Part shown: piece after piece, positions 57,452 through 64,000 of the stretch
Numbering within the stretch: the stretch's first letter is position 1
Layout of the letters: every line of letters starts with the position of its first letter
Made by a program: the position numbers and the translations under genes
Origin: Panax quinquefolius
Taxonomy: Eukaryota > Streptophyta > Magnoliopsida > Apiales > Araliaceae
Direction of reading: 5' to 3'
DNA length: 64,000 nucleotides
Assembly (NCBI GenBank): GCA_020205615.1
Contig: CM035166.1
Span: 85,640,862 to 85,704,861, forward strand
The notes under the pieces: generated by a model
The model's database searches: none
The model's input: only the letters and a program-made list of their open reading frames with translations
What the model was told of the DNA's origin: nothing

Positions 57452-60087
57452 TGTGACACCCCCAAATCCCGGTACTTCATTACCTCAAGAGTTGGCGCTC
57501 ACTTAATCAAAACATTCATATCTACCTACCCAATCATAATAAAAATTGAATAATAAACCTCCCCTTAAGGGATTACATTAATAAAAATCTCCCAGGTTAT
57601 CTAAACTTTACACACAATCATTCAAATGCAGAAAATAAATAAACTTCATTACAATCATTCAAACTAAAGTCTGATAATAAAATCTCAACATATTACAAGT
57701 CTTGAATACTTGTTCATCTTTCACTTTCCCTTACTGGTGCTAGGTACATCGACCTTCTCATCCTTAGTTGTAATAGTTATATAAGCAAGAGTGAGCAAAC
57801 AAGGCTTACTTGAAAAGAAATTGAATAAAGCTTTACATTAATTGCCAAATAATAGGCTCAATAGAACTGAACAATATGTTCTATTAACATTATGAATTAT
57901 ACAACTGAGGGTCTAATGACCAGGAACCATGTCCACAATTATAAGTACTCTTTCAACTTAAACTTTAACAGTTATAAGACTATAAAGACTCCACGTACTT
58001 AGGGGGATCAATCCTTCGTACAATGTATTGTGCACAAACATTTCAACACTAAGCGTAAACCCCTAATAATAGGGTTGTTCATCTCAGTATTTAGAGTACA
58101 AGTCTGCACCAAAGTAAGTTTGGGTTGGATACATTTTAAGGTAATTTGGAATTTAACGAACATCAACTAAGGATTAGTTGAATAAAATTAATAACGTTAT
58201 GCTATGGAATAATCATAATTGAATCGGCGTTGTAAATTAAAGTCATGCTTTAGGAATAATCTAATAGCATAGATATTGAATAATATAATCTACCTTGCTT
58301 GAACCACATTAAGCTAAGGTCTTGCTTGACATAATTAGTCACTACCAACAATATATATATATAAATAAGTATATACATCATGTAGGTTTGATTTTTTTAA
58401 TCACGTAATCAAATTACATTAGTAATAAAACTAGTTAATCGTTAATAACATGCTCATTCTTAGTATAGTACTACTAAAATCATAACTTAACAGTCCTACT
58501 ATTAACACATAACAACTTCTTCAGACTTTGTGAAATAAAAACATAATGTCTGACCATTCGCTAACTAACTCATATGACGCCACTGATTTACATTGTGGGA
58601 TGGCGCTACTGGCCTTGAGACACATGCCAATGATTGGTCTTTGTGGCGTTAAAAATTACACTCTTCTTGGGTAATAATATACAATAACTCGAACTTCTAC
58701 GACAACCCTAAGCAATAAAGATGAACAAAAAGCCAATTAAATTGGCCTACAAGCTACTTTCTAACAACCTAATTAACATGTAATACATACAGAGACTTCA
58801 TATAAACATAAAGTAAAGACTCTTAAGATGATTCTACCCATAAAACAACATAAACATCGAATTTAAAACACCCAATTTCACTATTTTTGATAAAACTTCA
58901 CTTTTTGACAATTTCAGTGAAAATCATCACTATAACTTTGTTTTTCAACCAAAACAATTAATTCAAAATAATTTGTTTATGTTTATTCATTTTTTTTCAA
59001 ATTCAATAGTTAATTTATAATTTAAACAACTACTAAAACCTTAATTTTACTTTTAAACTAAGCCATATTCATATATATTCATATAAACTCACTGTAATAT
59101 GGTTTCATCACAAATTACATATACAATACGACTTAATTCATCTATAAACTTATGACCACAACTTATAACAAACAATTATCACATAAAGCTATATACAACA
59201 ACCAATTCAACCTCTACAAAGATTTTTATAGAGAAATTTTGGAAGAGAAGACCACTAAAGCTTTTGAAAAATAAAAGAGTTTAGAAGATACCTTGTATGT
59301 TAGAAGATGAAAATTTTCTTCCTTTGATCAACAAGACTTCTTTTCCCCAATTCCTTTCTCAAAACCTCTATAGGATTCTCTCAAGTTTTCTCTCAATTTC
59401 ATCTTTTCTTCTTTTTCTTTCTTTGAAGTCTTTCTTCCTAACTCTAACTTACGTACTAACAAAAAATATAATGTATAATAATAATATAGGTATTAAGTAT
59501 ATAACTTTAACTGACATCAGTTATCTAATTTTGAAAATCAAAAAGCCATAAGGCTTGTTTGGCTAGCTAACTAAAAATCTTGCACCTTGTTTGGCAAATA
59601 CAACTAGATTAAAGACTTAATATGCATTAAACCTTGTTTGGCAAAATCGAATTAAACTCCTTTAATTTATTTTAATAACTCCTTTATAGTAAGGTTATTT
59701 GTCACACTTTTATTTAATTAAATTTTTAATAACCGATTTAATTAATTCTAATAACAATTTATTAAATTACTTTACACATAAATCAATACCACATAATTAT
59801 AATTTTCTTTATAATTATAACTTTATTTAATCAACTAACACATCATTTTAATTACAAATAAGATTTAAAATATAATAATACATTTAATCATTATAAACTC
59901 TCTAACTTAATTATTAAATTAAATTAGAATATTATCTCATAGCAATTAATTTTCTTAACTCCTTATTATTTACTTAACAAATAATTAACCAATCAAGTCA
60001 AATCAAATTAACTATTTATTCAACAATAAATACATCCATTAAATATTTATATAATTCAATAAATATTTAAAATTCTGGATTGTTACA
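57452..60087 (-). repeat. A 5' LTR
   Basis: Begins TGTAACAATCC at 60087 on the minus strand and ends GGGGGTGTCACA at 57452. A probable TATA region lies near 59475, and CAAG|GTATCT is at 59291. It includes AATTAAACTCCTTTAATT (about 59652), the same CTCC-loop hairpin type as in L. The flank gatca at 60088 is the target duplication whose partner lies outside the window. No genes are inside. The ORF at 59297-59551 on the plus strand is AT-rich chance. Confidence 0.85.
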
Positions 60088-61616
60088 GATCATTTCCACA
60101 ATTTAATAACAATTGAATACGAAGGGTTATTCACCAGGCATGTGGTAGTCCGCGTAGACATGTTATTCCCACAGAATAATAAAGAATGGAATAACCAAAG
60201 AATTTTACCATGCATGCGGTAGTCTGCGTAGAAAGGTTATTCCAACAGAATAATAAAGAATGGAATAACGAAAAGATTTCCCCATGCATGCGGTAGTCTG
60301 CGTAGACAGGTTATTCCAACAGAATAATAAAGAATTGAATAACAACCCTTACGAGTATTGAAAGAAAATAACTTTATTCATGAATACGAAAGAAATAATA
60401 TCCCTTACGAATATAACAACTAATATCCCTTATCTTAGTGGAAGATTGAATACTGAAGTAGAGTAGTAGCAGAATACTCTTCTTCTTGCTCTCTATGGTT
60501 TCTCTCTCTAGAGTTTCAGTGAATTCGTAAGAATTAATGAAAGAATGAGCTTCTATTTATAGAAAAAAGGACTGAATAGTAACTAATTCATGAATGACCC
60601 AGATTAATTTACTTTTAAACGAATGGTCTATATTGATTTACTATTAAAATTTAAAGCAAAGTCCATACTGATTTACTATTAAAATTTTAAACCAGCGATC
60701 CATATTAATTTACTATTATAACTTTCCACCAACGGTCCATATTGATTTACAATAATATCTTCAACCAACGGTCTGAAAAATTAGCACATCCCCTCATGGA
60801 ATAATAAGCCAAACTTATAACAAACACCTCATAACAAACCCCTCTATTTATATCAAAAATTAAATTAATAATTATCACAAATCACTTATCTTTAATAAAC
60901 ACATTTTTAATCTATTAACAATTATTCATCATTAATATTATAACTCACAATATTTAACAACCAGATCATTCACAAGAAAGAGGGAGCTTTTCGATAAGGA
61001 TTTTTCCCTATTGGCGTGCAATTAGGTGACCAAACCTCTCCTCGACAGAACTTTCTAGACATCGTCAATATTGCAAATAATAATATGAATAACTTTGCCG
61101 TCTAAATTATTGATTAAATAATATAAAATATTATGCATATGATAATGTGATAATAATTGAATCAAATAACGTGAGATACTATGCAGCAATAATTATAGCA
61201 ATAATTGAGTATAACTGAGTGACTTCTTAGGTAAGCATCAATAATCAATACTGTGTGCTACTATGCAACCACACGTATTACTGTACTTTTATCACAAGGT
61301 ATTTCAACAGTTTAACGGTATCAATTACGCCATTATTTATAAAAACTCAAACTTATCATTTTCTTTATCCGACCATTTTCCGTTATGGGGCCCACAAATG
61401 GCTGCGCCATCGTACGAATATTCTCCGACAGCAAGAATATTCCATGACGAAACGAATATTCCCCGATAATAATGAATATTTTATAACCACTTGCTTATTT
61501 TGCAAAATTTACACATTTCACCCATAACCAAAGCATTATATCAAATTAACACCTTATTATTCACAATAATAATTAGAGAAAATTTGATTTTATTTATAAA
61601 AAGTTGGGGTCTTACA
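60088..61616 (-). repeat. H: truncated LTR related to G, D and E
   Basis: Begins TGTAAGACCCC at 61616 on the minus strand. It has the 'ggtttggtcacctaattgc' block (61018-61050), TATAAATAG (60554-60562) and the leader, but the donor position reads AAG|ATAAGG (about 60434), so the splice site seen in G, D and E is lost. Cut at 60088 by A. The remainder is expected left of the window. Confidence 0.82.
60138..60352. repeat. 74-bp tandem triplication in H
   Basis: Copies start at about 60138, 60212 and 60286. Each contains GTCTGCGTAGAC (a 4-bp stem) and GTTATTCCA ... TGGAATAAC (9-bp arms, about 16-nt loop). G has no equivalent array at this place. Confidence 0.85.
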
Positions 61617-63872
61617 TAAGACCACAACTTTTATGAATAAAGATTTAATTTCTCGAAATATATTTTTGAATATTATGGTGTGGATTTGATATAATGTTCA
61701 GTTAATGGGTAATATTTATAAATTTTGCAAAGTAAGCAAGTTATTATAAAACATTCGATTAATTCTGGGAATATTCATTTTAATAGGAAATATTAGATTT
61801 ACTGATTAATAATCATTGGTGGACCCCACAACGGAATTATTTTCGGAGTTAGAAAATGACATAAATATCTTTTTGTAAACATAACAATGTGAGAGTTTTA
61901 CTGCTAATGATTTGAAATACCTTATGGTAAAAGTATAAGAATACGCTGTGATTATATAAGAAGTACCTGTGATCATATAAAGATCTTTGATTATTGATGC
62001 TTATGTGAGAAGTCACTCGCTTTTATTTAATTATTGCTACAAGAATCACGTGATAATATCTCTCTCGATTATTGATTCAATTATTGTCACAATATCATCT
62101 GTACAATATTTTATTATTATTAAATCAATAATTGAGACGACAAAGTTATTCATATTAATATTTATGTTATTGACGATGTCTAGAAAGTTCTATTGAGGAA
62201 AGAGGTTTGGTCACCTAATTGCGCGCCAATATAGAGAAATCCTTATCAGAAATCCCCCTCTTTCCTCGAAATGATCTAGTTGTTAATATTGTGAGTTATA
62301 ATAGTAATGATGAATAAGTTCGTGTTAATTAAAGATAAGACTAATAATTAATGAGTGAAAGATGTTTGTTCATTTAGTTTTCTTTAATTCTTCCGTGACC
62401 CAATTACCCTCAAAGTAGTTAATTCTGTTATTAGCTGGTTTTGTTATTATTGACCAAACGGGTAATTAATCGGATAAATGAGCAATTAATTGCTATTAGT
62501 TCCCATGCAGATAACTATTTGTTCACATGCATGGAACTATCGGTTCACATTCATGTACTATTAGGGGAGGTTATGCAAGATTGATAATACTTGAGGGACT
62601 AAATTAAAAATGGAGGCAAAGATGAAGGTACTAAACTGTAATAATTCAAGCCCTTAAATGTACAATTATCGAAACTATATTTTCCTATAAATAGAAGCTC
62701 GTTTCTTCTTTCATTCTCACCAATTCACTAAGACTCACAAGAGCAACTATAGAGAGAAAAACTATAGAGAAGAAGAAGATGAGTATTCTGCAACTTCACT
62801 ATTGCAGTATACAGTCTTCTACTAAGGTAAGGGATATTATTTTTGTTCAATATTCGTATGAAATAATATTTTCTTCCATACTCTGTAATATGTAAGTAAT
62901 ATTATATCGTTTCGTATTCCTAATTCTATACTCATTTTGTTAAAGTATTGCTTCTATACTCCGTAAAATTAGTAGAATATCCTTGAAATTTGCGCTTCAT
63001 CTAGTATCGTTTCACAAGAATATTTTTCTAAAAATTCTTGTTAAATTTTAAGCTTTTCATGTTGGAGTATTATTTATGGGTACTATTCATTTATACGGCA
63101 CTATTTATATGTACGACACTATTCATAAATACGGTACTATTCACAGGGTATTATTCACGAAGTACTATTCACGAGATACTATTCAAAAAGTACTATTCAC
63201 TCAGGTACTATTCACCTGGGGTACTATTCATGACAAAAAATGATTTCTTTTATGTCTAAATTATTTTTGATACAATATTATTCTTGAATTTTACTCCACA
63301 AAGCAAAATCATGTTGGTAATTTGGACATAATTGAATTCTAAATAAATTGAATTATAAATGTTTATAATTTATCCTTTGCTTTCATTTAATTGAATTATT
63401 ATATCATTGTCATCATCATCATGCTTATATTATGATAAAAGTCATCTTTGGCTGTAGTGCATAGATGGACTGTTGATTGGTATGATTATGACCAGGGATT
63501 ATTCAGTATAATCATTACCTGTAATGTTACAAATGATGTCATAAAAGTCCTCATTGGCCCGTAGTGCATTGATGGACAATTGTTGACATGATAATGATCA
63601 TTGGTGATAACACGATTATCCTTGGCCCGTAGTGCATGGAGTGACGGTCCGAGATGGTGGCTGTAGTAGTTCTCACTATTTTATAAAATAGTGTGATAAT
63701 AATTTTAATGAGGACTTTATTTGAGTTTGGATACTGTCTACGAGATTATATCCGTGTTAAAACTCTCAGCTACGTTTTGTCATATTGTATAAATGAAGTT
63801 TGTATTTAAGTTATGTACTATGTATTTGGCGACTCAGAATGGGTGATGTATAACTATTTTGGGGGCATCACA
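61617..63872 (+). repeat. G 5' LTR
   Basis: Starts TAAGACC (the first TG is missing) and ends GGGGGCATCACA. TATAAATA is at 62686-62693, AAG|GTAAGGG at 62827. TACTATTCAC-type repeats lie at 63066-63238, and hairpins at 63443-63467, 63551-63572 and about 63629-63650. Homologous over most of its length to D and E but clearly diverged. Confidence 0.88.
62686..62693 (+). promoter_or_regulatory. TATA box of G LTR
   Basis: TATAAATA in CCTATAAATAGAAGCTC, 141 nt upstream of the GTAAGGG donor-like site. Confidence 0.7.
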
Positions 63873-63874
63873 GT

Positions 63875-63886
63875 TGGTATCAGAGC
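63875..63886 (+). other. G primer-binding site
   Basis: TGGTATCAGAGC, matching the complement of the initiator tRNA-Met 3' end in the first 12 bases, two bases after the LTR. Confidence 0.88.
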
Positions 63887-64000
63887 TTAGGGATGTGATC
63901 CCTGGCTGAGATGTGAGACTAGAACTAGGAGGGGAGAGACGGGTAAATCCTTCGCTAGTATGACCTACCTAAGTTTATTTGTTATTTAATTGGTCGGTCA
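63887..64000 (+). mobile_element. G internal region, start only
   Basis: Leader of element G, colinear with E 32559-32670 (cttcgctag-tg-cctacctaag). The rest of the element is beyond the window. Confidence 0.8.

Noticed and set aside
59297..59551. 84-codon plus-strand frame in the A LTR.
   Set aside because: AT-rich, low complexity, antisense to the LTR leader, with no recognisable domain.
63875..63886. tRNA gene, because of the match to the initiator tRNA-Met end.
   Set aside because: Only the 3'-end complement is present, immediately after an LTR. It is a primer-binding site. No cloverleaf was found anywhere I checked by eye.

Overview
The window looks like pericentromeric or otherwise heterochromatic DNA from a flowering plant with a large, repeat-rich genome. 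I find no convincing single-copy host gene, tRNA, rRNA or CRISPR array. Almost every base belongs to LTR retrotransposons, mostly Ty3/gypsy, inserted into one another. The evidence is TG...CA LTR termini, 5-bp target duplications, primer-binding sites (PBS), polypurine tracts (PPT) and decayed gag, protease, RT, RNase H and integrase reading frames. The species cannot be named from the sequence.

Layout from the outside inwards. H (minus LTR, 60088-61616) lies head to head with G (plus LTR 61617-63872, running off the right edge). Element A (minus; LTR 57452-60087, extra ORF and gag 55914-57241, more gag, protease, RT and RNase H 13449-15830) sits inside H. A is split by B, a Tat/Ogre-type element (minus, 15831-55913 including its own guests). 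Two related chromovirus-type elements sit inside B: D (minus, 19048-29030, TSD gccgg/gccag) and E (plus, 29712-39316, TSD ggtgg/ggtgg). On the left, A's RNase H is cut by X (minus LTR, about 10242-13449). X is cut by C, a second Tat/Ogre element related to B (minus, about 3899-10241), and C is cut by L (minus LTR, 1-3898). The left halves of L, C, X, A and H lie outside the window.

B is the richest element. Read on the minus strand it has a 5' LTR, a PBS of the kind I associate with tRNA-Arg, gag, protease, a candidate 150-bp in-frame intron with a stop at its start, RT, RNase H, a second archaeal-like RNase H, integrase, a long 3' region, a PPT and a 3' LTR. Its 3' region carries two genes on the opposite strand: one plant-mobile-domain-like with two GT-AG introns, and one DUF7745-like. 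Both are broken.

The main unexplained signal is structural. LTRs and untranslated parts of several families carry arrays of short hairpins in which the core or loop is constant while the two arms change together. In D/E/G and X these arrays lie 3' of a TATA box and a consensus 5' splice donor. That is where an encapsidation or dimerisation signal confined to unspliced genomic RNA would lie, although repeat homogenisation by template switching could also produce the pattern. In D and E, related copies often differ at CAG/CTG triplets. This resembles consensus error at methylated CHG sites and may explain many of the frameshifts.
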